Assembly (NCBI RefSeq): GCF_002288925.2 | Contig: NW_022098037.1 | Location: forward strand, 7,109,524-7,173,523 | Length of the DNA: 64,000 nt | Direction: 5' to 3' | DNA from: Delphinapterus leucas | Lineage: Eukaryota > Chordata > Mammalia > Artiodactyla > Monodontidae | Part shown: one piece after another, positions 12,801 to 26,766 of the stretch | Layout of the letters: each line of letters starts with the position of its first letter | Numbering within the stretch: position 1 is the stretch's first letter | Notes under the pieces: model-generated | What the model was told of the DNA's origin: nothing | The model's input: only the letters and a program-made list of their open reading frames with translations | Databases searched by the model: none | Position numbers and translations under genes: made by a program

Positions 12801-14901
12801 TTTTAAATGACAAAAATATAAAGGCAATTAAAAATGAAAGAAATCCTATCACTGTCCTTAGTAGCGGAGAGAATTTGTGGCACTGTTAATTCCCTTTTGG
12901 GTACAGAATGGTTATTTGGGGGAATCTTAGGAGTAGATTTTTATATTGTTGGTATATAGTGATTTTTTCAGAAAGACAGGTTTTCTGGAGACCATGCTAT
13001 CTTTCCTTTTGTTGATACAAACAATTCCCTAAATTCCAGAATGTAGGCTTCTAAAATTCAGCTTTGATAACATGCATCCATAGTAATGGTATGGTGGGTC
13101 ATAAACTACTTGAGATCATACCAATAGACAAAACAGAACTCATTTGATGAATTATGCTGATATGGTCTTTCTCCACGTTAATAACTAAAACTAAATTTTT
13201 AGTGGTGGGTAAGCAAGAGAAACCTTAGTCTAAGGTTAAGGTAACTCTAAGGTTAAGAAAAATTGGGCATTTTAATGAAAATCTACAATCTTTTTGGGAA
13301 AGTGAAACACTTTCTAGTATTGATAAGGCAATTTCTAATAAAGCTACCCTCTAGAATTAGCTGGGGTTAGGCTCTTACATCAAATTTGTTTTTCTTTCTA
13401 CCTATATCCCTCTGAACCCTGTTTGTTCTCAGTCACTCTCAAGGAACTGAATCACCTTGGAAGAATAAACAGCATAAAAGACTAACACAAAAAAAAAGGA
13501 AGGCATTTTACTATCCTGGAGTATAGAGATACAAAACTATCTAGATTCTTCCCATGTCAATGATGGAAACTGGAAGATTCAATAATACAGATTTCAGTGG
13601 GTCTCTAATGACTCTACTTCTGTGAGGCATTTTCTAAAGCAGGGTAGTATCGTACTTTGTTCTTTAAAATTATAGTTTTGTAAAAATACAGATACAGGAA
13701 ACACAACTAGCTATGCAGATGCTGCTGAATCAATATTTTAGGTGATGACTTATGACACTAGAATGATTATGCTCCTGGAAAAGTGTTAAGTAGTTCAGAA
13801 GAACCAAAATTTTACGCTTAGCAAGACCCATAGGTATGATCAAGGGGCTTTAAACTGAAATCAAAGGATAAAAAAATTCCTCAATTAAAACTGTAAGACT
13901 ATGAACAATAATAACACCACAGGGGAGAAAAGCAGAGTAAAAGAACTATCAGGTACCGATTAAAAGAAGAGATATAAACAAATAGAAAAAAAAATCCAAT
14001 AGCTTAAAAAAAAGTGTGTGTGTGTCTATCTGTATATAGCAAACCTGAAATTTCAACATAAGTAAATCTCAGGGATTAACACTTAGGAATCCATGAATGG
14101 GAACTGGCATTTGAAAGGAGTATCTTACAATGTTTTATAATGGAAGGCGGAAGATACCTTTAAACCAATACATACACATGTATATGGAAATTCTTGAACA
14201 AGGGATAAAGGAATCCCTAAATGAGGTTAAAAGAAGGCAATAGTTGTACTAACAGAAGGAACATACTATTTGGCCACCTGAACAGATGGAGAATTTAGGT
14301 CAAGTTTTCCTAAAACATGTTGCAAACAAGCACAAGGATAAGATACCACAATGATGGGTGGAGACATTAGCTCTTTACCTGTATTGGCAGCTTAATTTTG
14401 TTCAAATCAGAGCATCTGATAAATTCCTAAGTTACCCTGTTGAAAATTTCATCCTCCAACAAATAGAGGAAGCAATGAGGGGAACTGATTTAACGATTTC
14501 ATACTTAAATTAAAAAAAAAAGCCAGAACTGAATGATGATGCAGAAGTGATAGGAAGTCTAGTAGTGACTATGCCAATGAAAGACAATCCTGGGCATTGT
14601 CAAACATGTTGCTACAGCTCTGGTTGGATATTTTGACAGTCACTCATGATATTCTTAGGAAACAGGACAGACAGTGGATTTATAGATGGCTTAATAACTA
14701 TCATCGAAAGAATAAAGATTGGCAGGTTCACATCAACCCTGAGGGAGACCTCTACTTGGTCTATTCTTGGTTTGGTTCTCCAAAATATTTTAAATCGGTA
14801 ACTTGAAGAAACAGGAGCACATTTGTACATTTCTGGAGGACACAAAGTTGAGAAAGAGAGTTATAATATGCAGGATAAAATAGTACATTCAACAAATATT
14901 G

Positions 14902-15044
14902 GGACTTCCCTGGCAGTCCAGTGCAGTGGGCACCGGTTTGATCCCTGGTCAGGGAAGTAAGATCCCTGCATGCCGTACAGCTCGGCCAAAAAACCCTCAA
15001 ACAACCAAAAAACAAACAAACAAACAAAAAACCACCAATAAAAA
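14902..15044 (+). mobile_element. Short tRNA-derived SINE
   Basis: Starts GGGACTTCCCTGGCAGTCCAG with GGTTTGATCCCTGGTCAGG and ends in an AAAC-rich tail. An internal deletion of about 25 bp is apparent between CCAGTG and GGGCACC. It is flanked by the exact 11-bp duplication AACAAATATTG (14891-14901 and 15045-15055). Confidence 0.9.
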
Positions 15045-16034
15045 AACAAATATTGATTGAGCACCTTTTTAGGTAAGGTGTTAAAGTGAATACAAAGATC
15101 GATCAAGATATAGTTCTTCCACTCATTTCCTTTTCAACACAAGTAGATAAAAATATTTTAAAATTATCAAAGAACAAGATATGAAGGGAGAAAAAATACA
15201 GATAAAGTGGTTGGACAGACAGATGAAGGGAGATATCACTTCTGGCTTTATGTGTTGGTGGGTTCAGAATCTGGGATAATTTAGTGAAAGTGTTCATAGG
15301 AACATGTCAGATGAGTAGAATTTGGACATGTAGCGGTCAAGAGAAGGGGGATCTAGATTCAGAGGTGGGAAAGCATGGAGCTTATATTGAGAAAGTTTTG
15401 TGGTTTTGTTTGAAGAATGAAATGTAGGACAGGGAGCAGTAGGAAACAAAAGTTGGGTAATAAGATTCTGGAATACAGGTTGGCACGATGAACTAAAAAC
15501 AATAAAATTAAATTTAACTTGGATGAACTTATAATTTCAAAGCAAAGATGTTGGTCCCTGCTTTCTTCTTGAAAATTATTACCCCCAAACAATAAGGCAA
15601 AAAGAAATAACACGAACTCCAATTTTAATGACTAAGAGGCATACACAAACCACAATACATGGAATTAAAAGCAGATAAAAGAATGATGACTTAGCATAGC
15701 AAAGGAAGGCCAAGTCCATGTGCCTGAAGAGAAGGATACCACAAAGAAGCAGCACTTCCAGAACACTGGAAATGTTCAGGAATTAGAAACACCCATACCA
15801 AAGGCAGAAGAGAGGCAAAGAACTAAAATCAAGGAAACTGGGCTAAAAACAAAAAAGTCTGAGGCAGAAAAAATTAAACCCCTGCTCATGGTGACACCAA
15901 GCAAAAAGGATGGGCTAAAGCTAAGTGCCAGATACTGCTATAGAATTAGATAGTTTAAAATATAAGAAATAAAACTAACAACTTTTTAAATGTTTTGAGA
16001 TAAAAATTATTTGGTGTTATAAAACAGTGTAAAA

Positions 16035-16395
16035 GGGCTTTCCTGGTGATGCAGTGGTTAAGAATCTGCTTGCCAATGCAGGGGACATGGGTTCGAGCCC
16101 TGGTCTGGGAAGATCTCACATGCCACGGAGCAACTAAGTCCGTGCACCACAACTACTGAGCCTGCACTCTAGAGCCCGCGAGCCACAACTATTGAGCTCA
16201 CGTGCCACAACTACCGAAGCCCACATGCCTAGAGCCTGTGCTTCGCAACAAGAGAAGCCACTGCAATGAGAAGCCCGCGCACCGCAATGAAGAGTAGCCC
16301 CTGCTCGCCACAACTAGAGAAAATCTGCGCACAGCAATGGAGACCCAACGCAGCCAAAAGTAAATTAAATAAATAAATTTATTAAAAAAAAAAAA
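16035..16395 (+). mobile_element. Long-form CHR SINE
   Basis: Full-length body from GGGCTTTCCTGGTGATGCAG through the ACAACTACTGAGCC segment to an AAATAAATAAATTTATT tail. The target-site duplication AGTGTAAAA lies at 16026-16034 and 16396-16404. Confidence 0.93.
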
Positions 16396-16429
16396 AGTGT
16401 AAAATATTTTTAAACAGTTCTTAATCAGA

Positions 16430-16556
16430 AGAGCATTTCTCAAAGCACGTATGCTCTGGCTCTGAGGCCCAACTGCAAAGATTCTCATTTAGTAGGGTGG
16501 GAACTAGAAACCTATATCTTGAACAACTTTTTTACTCTAAAAACCACTGAGCTAGT
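16430..16556 (+). mobile_element. MER5A-like fragment (low confidence)
   Basis: The run CATTTCTCAAAGCACGTATG, followed by GATTCTCATTTAGTAGGGTGGG and AAACCACTGAGC, resembles the order of short motifs in MER5A-type hAT elements. It is diverged and the ends are unclear. Confidence 0.4.
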
Positions 16557-16619
16557 GTAAAAAAGAAATCTATCACCAAAACCTATCAAAAGTTAAAACA
16601 GTATAGAGAAAAATACCAT

Positions 16620-17100
16620 CATATTCATTCATAGGTAAATACTATGTGCCAGGTATGGTTCTAGGAACTGGGAATAGGGCAGTAAACAAAAAGGTGTATA
16701 TTCTAGGAGCAGTAGAGACACAAACAATGTATGTAATATATGTAGTGTTTTGCATATAATTAGATGGTTATATGAAGAAAAATATAGTAGGGAAGGAATA
16801 AAAGGAATGGGACTAGAAAGAAGGTAATATTTCTGCAAATATTTGAAGGAAGAGAGGGAGCAAACCATAAAGATATTTGGGAAAAGTGTTTCAGGCAGAG
16901 AGAACTGATGCAAAGGCCCCGAGACACGCGACTGTCCATATATTTATTCAAGGAACATCAAGGAGGACAGTAGAGCTGGAGCAGAGTGAGTGAAGATATG
17001 AGATTAGAAAGGTAATTAGGGAACTAAATTGTATAGCATCTCACGGGCCTCTGAAGGACTTTGGCTTTTATTCCTAGTGAGATGGTAAGCTACATGATTA
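16620..17100 (+). mobile_element. Ancient LINE (L2/CR1-like) fragment
   Basis: Contains ATACTATGTGCCAGG(T)ATGGTTCTAGG and later GGACTTTGGCTTTTATTC with AGTGAGATGG, phrases shared by many old dispersed LINE copies in mammals. No open frame survives. The family name is tentative. Confidence 0.45.
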
Positions 17101-18606
17101 GAAGAATAAATATGTAAAGAATCATTTACATATATACATGCAAACATATGATATATATTATATATGAAATTCTGAAAAGCAATGAAATTTGTCTAAGTAA
17201 TTAATAACGAAAATAAAAATGTCAAGTGGTGTCTGTGAACCAGTTGGCTAAATAAATCTAGACAATACCTAATATGGTACCTAGGGTAAGTGTTTAATAT
17301 TTGTGGAATAAAAGGACAGTGGATTAATACTGAAAAGAAAAATGAGGATTTTTCAAATTCTTGTAAAGTCAGAGGCAATGTATTAAGAATATAACAATTA
17401 TCCTAAGATGTGGTCTCCTATCAAATATTTCAAGGCAGTCATAGATATCAAGTAGATTTTCCCATTTCCTTTTATATAGGCAAGAAGAGACTAAATAAAA
17501 AGCCTTTCAGAGTTACTCTGAAACTTTTCATCTTTTGTTTGAAAGTGTCAAAGACATATTTTTTAACAGTCCATATTTTAAGCTTAGCTTAAGCTTTCCT
17601 GGGTTTTAGTTTTAAAAATTCATTTATCATGATTCACACTCAAACTAGCTCTATTTTATTTTTATTAGTTTAAAAAATTTATATTTTCAACCCAAAGTCT
17701 GTTTTTTTCCCCAAAGCCTAAAGTCCAGAGCTTTGACTGTCAATTAAGAATTTTGAAAGTGACACAGCTACTTCTGACAGCTAGAGAAAGTGAATGTATT
17801 TTCTTCTCCCCATTGTCACCAATGTAGCTTCTAAATAAGCCAATCTATTCTTTCTGGTTGTCAGACAGCCTTAGTTTTTAAATTATTTTGGTGATAAATA
17901 ATGCCAAGAACAGCAAAACTGTTCTTTAATATCAGTCCTTCTTTTGCCTGATAACAGAATTTTACAGAAGCATTAATTTTCTGATCAACTGAAAAATGGA
18001 CAGCTAGTTCCTTCAACTACTGTAATAGGACTTTCTACAGGAATGAAATGAACTTCTGTTGTTATAGAAGAGCAAATATTGTGTTGTACTTTTTTGCATA
18101 CCATGTAATGATTTCTTAGAAAAAATACACATTCTCAAGTCATAATATTAAAAGCATTACCTTACATGGCCAAGTGACTTATGCTCTTTTCTATGAACGA
18201 AACTATTGACAGGTGAAATTCAGAATAAAAATACACAAAAAACCATTTGTGTTAGCATACAGGAAATTAAGCTAAAGCCATACGATTTACTAAGTGAATA
18301 GTCCACTTTCATTCCTCTATCTGATACATCCAAGATTTGCAAAGATTACGTAAAGCAAAAAATTTAAATAAATCTATACTAAACTATGTTAATTTGAAGT
18401 GTGAGGTCAGTTTTAATTAGAAAGATTCGACTTCTGCTTACTCTTTATCAGGGCATTCATTAAACACAGAAAAGAAGTAAGAGAGTAGAAAACTTGGTCA
18501 CTCGGTTTAGCAGTTTTCTCAGATTGAAAAAATAACAATGAAACCTCCAGGGTTAAGAATTTCAGAGGAGGCTGCTAGACAGAGAAGACAGACCAAATTA
18601 GCTTAC

Positions 18607-18717
18607 CACTTGAACCATTTTGAGATATCTGGCATATCTTGGATCCTTGGCTACAGTTAAGATATTTTCTGGTGTTACTTCACTTTCCTGTGGTCCAGAG
18701 TCTTGTAAACTGTTCGG
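18607..18717 (-). CDS. WASHC3: WASHC3 coding exon 5
   Basis: Encodes 37 residues: a variable start ([18 protein letters not shown]), then the strongly conserved [19 protein letters not shown]. The acceptor is ATACTCTCTACAG and the donor GTAAGC. In human the protein continues with about 49 residues from further exons; no matching coding sequence or stop was recognised further left. Confidence 0.94.
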
Positions 18718-21700
18718 CTGTAGAGAGTATTGCATATAAAACTTTAGACAATTCACAAAAGGGGTCCGTCATGTTACTTAAAAGGGATGTTTCTTTTTAT
18801 AATTCTAAAGCAATCAATATCAGAAAAAAATCATATTTCTAAATTTACCAATAATTTAATTATGGGATATATGTTTCCAAATATTTACAAATACTTAAAT
18901 ATGATTTCAGAGGAAGTTACACTTAATATCAACACTATATTGTTCTGTAAAGATGTAAATACATTCATGGCATTAAAAAATTAGAATTCTGCTTTACTTG
19001 TCCCAAGTGCTGATAAAAAACATGAATTATTGATGGACCTATTATTTTAATACAACTTTTAATAAAGCTAATAAAGCTATTTGATTTGTCAATTGTTCAA
19101 CTGTAGCAGACAGAAAATTGATTTTCTGGGTATCTATACCGTCTACACAGTTATATTCCTCATTCACTGAATAATCTTGTTCTAAGTGGATATGGCTATT
19201 CTAACATCTTTAAAGGCAATGCCTGGAGAACTTGTGGAAGAGAAACCCATTTCTCAGACAAAATTATGTTTTTATATATTTCAGCTACTGATGAAATTAT
19301 TAACATTATAAAAACTACTACTTATAATGAAGAATACTGGGGAATGGTCTTTATGGACAAAAATGTTTTTATCATATAGGCAGTTCTCAACTTTGCGTGG
19401 TACAATGTTAACTGAAACTTGTCCATATTGGAACCCTATCTTCACTTTAGTGCAAAGCTATGACTGTCTATATACAGTTCTTGATTTTTCTATCAACCTA
19501 AACATTTAGAGTAAGTCTAGTTAGTGAATTCTGACTCACTATCTGTATGTTAGCATTAAGAGTAAGTTCCTTAACTGAATAAAATCAATTTTATGTCTAC
19601 CTATCTATGCTGAAATGTAAATAAATCAAAAAAACTTTAAGTATTCATAGTTTTTAGAATATGAATTATATGTTAAGGTTTTTCCTCAGATAATTCAAAT
19701 ATAAATTAAATCTCTTTTAAATGCTGAAGCAAATAAAACATCCAAAAATTCTTTAGGTTACTCCTGTTATATGACAGTGTCAAGTATACAAAAGTGTGCA
19801 CGCACGTGTGTATGTGTGTGTATATATATGTATATATACACATTCATCTGTAAAATACATAATTACAAACTGTCCAAAACATTTAATTAAATAAAAAATT
19901 CAAACAAGACCCAAGTATGCTTTTAAAAAAATAGGAACAATAAACTCATAGAGTAGCACAATGGAGCAAATGATAATTACATATAAGACCAATGGATTTT
20001 AAAACTCAGCCTTTAACTTTGGCCTAATAACTAAGACCTCAACAAGGTTTAATTATATCAGGTCTTACACCTTTGTTATTTGAATGACTCAAATCCTCTC
20101 TCATATTTCTCAACTGTCCTTCATTTTATTCTCAAATTAATCTCAATCTGCACAATTGGATGTTCTATTGTAATGATAAGATCTGAACCATGAAATTAAA
20201 GTTGCAGAAAAATCAGCATGCAAACCTTGGGTCTTTGACTCATATATATCAATAGATTGGAGATTGTAATGAATGGATGATTAAAAAAAAAGTTCACCAT
20301 TATCCTTTATCTGATAAGTGAGTTGACTGTAATGTCAATGGAAATTCTGTGTTAAGCAATACTTCAGTCCATTTCAAAATATTTTACATAAAATATACCA
20401 ACTAAAAACAATGGAGAAGAAATTAAAAAGTTGATTTCAATATTAAGAACATGCTGAACATGCTGATTTTATTAATCCAATCAAGACACAATTTTAGGAC
20501 ATTTTTAAAACTTAGGAAGCCAACAACACTTCATAAATTCTCCAAATGAATTAATATACTATTTTTAAATAAAACTGCCAGAATATCAGGTCATTCTGAA
20601 TTTTAGATAATTCAGTTGTGATTACTCATAATCAATTTTTTGAGACCTTAAATAGGCAAGACCAACACAGCTGCCTAAGTTTTAAAATACATATTATAGA
20701 TGGCATGCACAATAACACCTGGAAAAATTAATATTAAAAGTTAGATACCATTTTAGAAATTTATAGAAACATATGACAGTTAGTATCCTCCAAAGAATAA
20801 TCACTAGGTAGGGTGGAAACATTTAATATTTTTTACACATGCCTTGTTCTAGAGAAAGAATGGTCCATCTTTAACTGAAAAAACCTTGTGAAGTTAAACT
20901 CCTCTAAACATCTGGATTTACTCTTGTATGTTATATATATTCCAGTGGCCATCATAATGGAATTTGTTATATTAAGTGGATGTTAAATTTTCTAATATCT
21001 AATTATTAAGTAAATGGTCATCTAATTCAATCCCCAAACACATAGTATCTCTAAATATATGGCTCATCCCACAGGGCCTTGCACCACATGTACTCAATAT
21101 GTTTAACAAGTTCAACACAGGTGCTGGAGACAATGCAATGTAGCATATAAGAGCTAGGATTCTTGACACCAGATTGCCTGGGTTAAAACTCCAGCTCTTA
21201 CAGTTTGACCTTCAGCAAGTTACTTAACCTCTGTGTACCTCATTTGACGTATCTGTAGACATAGGGCTGTTGTGAGAATTGACTTAATTTATAAAAAGCA
21301 CTTAGCACACCTCACACAGTAAAAACCTTTACATGTTTAGTTATTATCATCATGGTCAACACCATCATGATCTAAAAAATATCCCGTGAAAAGTACCTCC
21401 AGGTACAAATGCAGAATTCCATATAGATAGGAAGTCTGCTTGTTTGGTACTACTTGTTAGACCACCATTTTAGTGATTATTTTATTTTGGATTTTAATAC
21501 CTCACTGAGATACACTAGAGATTATCTGTTCTTAAACAATAAAGAATTTTTATTTCTTGAAATAAAAAGTCATATAAAATTTAAATTTATACAGAGCATA
21601 AATGAACATTAAGACATTAAGAAACGAACACAAAGCATGGGTCTTATTAGGATGTTGATTTAAACAAATCAACTCCCAAAACACACTTTTTAAGACAACT

Positions 21701-22638
21701 GGTATTTCTTAGATCAGGATCTCTCAAATTTCAAGTCTACAAATCACATAGGAATCTTGTTAAAATGCAGATTCTGATTCCTTAAGTGTGGGGTAGAACC
21801 TGAAATCCCACATTTCTAACAGGCCCTCAGGTGATTCTGAGGCTGCTGGCCCATGGAGCAGACTTCAGGCAACAAGGAGTTAGATATTACCAGGGAATTA
21901 TTGTTAATTATATTGTATATGATAAAGGCATTGTGGTTACACAAGAAAATTTCAGAACTTTTCACAAGGAATTATATAGGGGTGAAATAACATGATGCCT
22001 GGAATTCACTTCAGTAAGTGACAAAAAAAGATGAAGCATTTGCAACAAAATTTTAACTGGTGAATCCAGGTAATGGGCATTTGGGTATTCATTGTACTAT
22101 TCTATTTTTGTTCACGTTTGAAAGTTTTTATAATAAAACATTTAAAAGATACATTTCTTATAAGAACTAAGAAAAAAACTTCCACAGTGAACTTGAAGAA
22201 AACAATTATATTCAAGATTTTTCCTGGTTCTGTATAGGTTTTCTTTTTTTTATAGGCAAGAAAAATATTAACTTCAGGAAGCCCTTCAAAATAACAAACG
22301 AAAAGCTAATAACTTTATTTCAAACTTCATTTTCTATCTTATGGTTTAAAATATTACTATTCAAAGTATTACATTTTTATTTAACTTCTTTCTTCAAACC
22401 TGCTGATTAGGTCTATTTGGTTCAACCAAGATATCTGCTCATGTTTCCCGGAACTTAAATACTTACCTGTGATTGCTCTGAAGTGGTTTCAGAATGTGTT
22501 TCATTTGTGATCCTAGTGACACTTACAGGAGATACTTCAAATGTGACATCATCTAGCCCTGGGATAGATGACAACTGAGAAAAGAAAATTAATGTTGGTA
22601 TATGAGGATAATATTAGGTTCTTAAACACTAAGTTTCT

Positions 22639-22673
<35 letters not shown>

Positions 22674-25600
22674 AAATAGCTGTCTTAAGTTTTTAAGCCT
22701 ATAGAAATAGGTTTATAAAATCTCATCTTTGGTTGAAATTCTCCATGCCATAAACTACTTAAAAGTGAAAGGCATTCACAAAATATTTTTGAAGAATTTC
22801 TCACCTTTAGCATATCACCATTCTTTCTCAGGAATTATTTTTAAAATCTAAGGAATCCTAGTGTAAGGAATGAGAGCATGGGATTTGGAGTCAGATTGCC
22901 TAGGTCTAAGTCACAAAATATGTGACCTTGTGTAAATCGTCCTAGGCCTCAATTTTCTTACCTGTAAAGTGGGGATAAGAAAACCTAGCTCACAAAGTTG
23001 TAAAAAGATTTTTATTAAACATATTTTGTTACCCCTCCCCTCAAAATGTGCTTTGTAGCACATTTAAGTTTGAATAATCTGGGAAATGAGAAAACTCTTG
23101 CCACATTTTAATGTATGATATAGCTTATTCCTTTTTTTTTCTTTAGTAACATCACTGAATGTTACTAAAATGCATTATTTTTCATACACAAAAAATGAGC
23201 ATGTTGTCAGTGGTTAAGCATTTCAGGTTGGATTTGCAAGATCCATGCAAACCCTCTTTTCTGATTTCATCCTGATATCAATGATATACATTTGTCAAAT
23301 GTTTGGCTAACTTTGAGGATTAACTCTACGGCCATGGAAAAAATTAAGGTTAATCTGTCCATATGGCAACTTAACTTGTGACCCTGAACTCTAACTTAAG
23401 AATTCCACAAACATTAAAATAATACACATATTCATTATAAAGAATAATGAAAAACCAATGGTAATAAGACCTGAAGAAGCAATATTCATTGAGAACTGTT
23501 GACTGATGACAGTATTTAGCACAGTGGCTATGGCCCAAATAGTTTCAAGTGGGTATGGCTACTAAGAGACTATCTTGAACATGTTCAAGGCCAAGTATCC
23601 TAAATTACAATCTAAAGAAATGTTCTGAGGGAAATACAGTGGCTGAAGTCCACAGGAAGATGCAGAAAGTACAAGCTAGACATTCTGATCCTTATGTTAA
23701 AAGATATTAGTCATTTCACTTCCTTATAAACATTCAATACGTATTTTTTCAGATCAAACTTTTAGATAAAAGGACAAAGTCACATATGTATAGCTGATTC
23801 ACTTTGTTATAAAGCAGAAACTAACACACCATTGTAAAGCAATTATACTCCAATAAAGATGTTAAAGAAAAAAAAGGATAAAGTCACAAAAATATACTAG
23901 CATCTCCATTATTTTATATAGAAAAGGACACAAAACCTGCAAGCTTCAAATCAAACAACGCTTCTATTTTTGCTGTTATAAGATAAAAAGTTATCTTTTG
24001 TAATTTCTGACATCAAAATTAGTATTCTTTAGCACTTAATATATTTACAAATGGAAAATAGGTGATATTTTCTCCAAATTTTGCTCTGGAGACATGTAAA
24101 GTTTTACATAATTTTTCCTGTGTTATCAATGATTACTATTAAGATAATTGTGAGTTTTCCATCAAATGAAGTAAACTATGTAACAGTTCAATTTGTTAAC
24201 ACGTTACTCATTATGCTTTTGATTCAAATAATGAAAGAAACCTTGACCCATGTGTACATTTAAACAGACTCGGTTAGTGGTTCATAATGAAGATCATTTC
24301 CTTTGCAATTATAATAAATTAAACAAAAGAAAACACTGCACCACTTCATGGATGCAGGAGCTAAATTGAATTCATCTCTAAACGCAATTAAAGTTAAGTG
24401 TGACTGAGAAAGCTGGTATATGTACAGCAAAGTTTATCCTATAAATTATTCAGAAATACAAACCTTTGCATCTAAAATATTGAGAGTTGTTTCAATTTGC
24501 TGGATACGAAGAGAAAGGTCTGCCAGTTTCTGGAAAAGAAAGATTAGAAACAAAAGAATGAAGTCCAAAGGAAAAAAAAAAAAGAATAAAGTCTGATTAA
24601 AAATAAACCGTTAACAAGGATAACCAACGGCAGATTTGAAAATAATAAAAACTATGGTTTAAATATTTGTGATTTTCTAACATACTACTCTCTTATTTAT
24701 ATGAGTAAGAATGGGAACTCAAGTATTCTATTAACTTCATTAGCATGCTTCATGGTTATTTTATAAAGCTGTATTCACAGAAAAGAAAAAGTTACATTTT
24801 CAGCCTTATCAAACTCATTATCAGAGCCATAATCAATCACTGGGACCAGAATGTAAACTCCTCTGAGGACAAAGATTTTTATTCACTGTTATACCCCTAG
24901 TGCCAGAACAGTACTGGACACTTAACAGAAGCCTAATAATTATTTGTTGTTGAAAGAAGGAATTCTTCACAGAACACAAGAATAAAAATTAGCCCAAAAC
25001 AGAATGGAACAGTATCTGCCTTTATAAATTACTTAAACACATAAATATATACAATTAGTCCCAAATACAAACTTTTCAAGTTTGAAAAGTAAAAAAGGAT
25101 GAAACTGTAAGATGAGTAGTTAATGTCGGAAAGAATTAAAACAAAGAGAAAAAATAAGAAAGAATACTAAAAAAGCAAAAGGAATCAACCTACCATCAAA
25201 ATCTAAGATAAACCAGAACCAAGAACTTACCATGCTCTAGTTATTCTGTACAATTAAATTAGCCATATATATACTCCCACACAAATAAAAGTAACATCAT
25301 AAAATATGTCCATAAGAACATTTATTTAAAACTCCCTCATCCCAAACATTATTAGTGACACAGCCTACAAGCAGTTGGCCAGTTTACTAGTTGGCAGATG
25401 TGCAGCATTCTGATTGCTTTCTGGGATATTATCAAGATCTTGACTAACTCATAAGCAGAATTTTAACACCCCGAGAAATGATCATTTTGCCCATATTTAG
25501 AGGGGGAGAAAACTGAAAGCAACCATAGAGTAGTTAGTACTTCTTCACAAGACACTTATTTTTTAGATGAGCATTCTTGATATCTACAAAGATATAATTT

Positions 25601-26718
25601 AAAAATAAAACATTAGAATCTAGTTTTAATGGCATCTGAAGTTAAGTTTAACCTTGATTTCTAGGATTTGTTTACATAAGGCTTTGATACAAATATAAAC
25701 ACAGGCTTATAAAACATCATATGGATAAATTACTCTGCAAATTATACATGTTTTCCTGAAAATCACGGAAATTAAATTTTGACAAATCATTTAATTCACT
25801 GCAGAAGCTTAGTAACTGCAGAAATCCCACAGCAAGTTAATTTGTAAAGTGAATGATAATTTCTAACTTATTTTAAAATGCATACATTGTTTTGATTAAA
25901 ATAAGTGAACACAGAAAAAGAAAAAATGAAATAAAAATTCATTTTTGTTTTAATATATTTATATAAATATGTACTTTTAAGCAATAATCATCACTGTAAA
26001 CATTTGAGCATTACCTTAGTATGCTACACTGTATATGCAAGTATCATTTGAAATCTCACACCAAGTCTATGAAGTAGAAACTATTATGATGCCAATTTTT
26101 TTTGATGTGGACCATTTAAAAAAAAAATAAATTTATTTATTTATTTCATTTTTGGCTGTGTTGGGTCTTCGTTGCTGAGCGGGGGCTATTCTTCGTAGCG
26201 GTGCTTAGGCTTCTCACTGTGGTGGCTTTTCTTGTTACGGAGCACGGACTCTAGGCACGCGGGCTTCAGTAGTTGCAGCATGAAGGCTCAGTGGTTGTGG
26301 CTTGTGGGCTCTAGAGCGCAGCCTTGGTAGTTGTGGCGCACGGGCTTAGTTGCTCAGCGGCATGTGGGATATTCCCGGACCGGGGCTCAAACCCGTTTCC
26401 CCTGCATTGGCAGGCAGATTCTTAACCACTGCGCCACCAGGGAAGTCCCTGTGAACCACTTTTTAAAGTCTTTATTGAACTTGTTACAATATCGCTTCTG
26501 TTTTATGTTTTTTGGCTGTGAGGCATTAGGGATCTTAGCCCCCCGACTAAGGATTGAAACTGCACCCCTGCATTGGAAGGCAAAGTCTTAACCACTGGAC
26601 CTCCAGGGAAGTCCCTATGATGCCAATTTTATTTTTTAATTAATTAATTAATTTTTATTGGAGTATAATTTCTTTACAATGTTATGTTAGTTTCTGCTGT
26701 ACAATAAAGTGACTCAGC

Positions 26719-26766
<48 letters not shown>

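Larger units (their letters stand above)
1..18606. other. WASHC3 intron 5 (left part; exon 6 not in view)
   Basis: AT-rich intronic DNA downstream of WASHC3 exon 5. Apart from the repeats listed separately (SINEs near 1.3, 3.1, 5.2, 9.6, 14.9 and 16.0 kb; L1 pieces at 2.2 and 4.4-6.0 kb; ancient repeats at 16.4-17.1 kb), no gene, RNA gene or conserved exon was recognised. The stretch 6.0-9.5 kb looks like plain unique sequence. Confidence 0.7.
18718..22466. other. WASHC3 intron 4
   Basis: Mostly unique AT-rich sequence. It holds a short TG/TA-rich simple repeat near 19800-19842, a MIR-like element around 21125-21355 and a MER5A-like element around 21710-21880. No coding sequence is visible. 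Confidence 0.75.
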
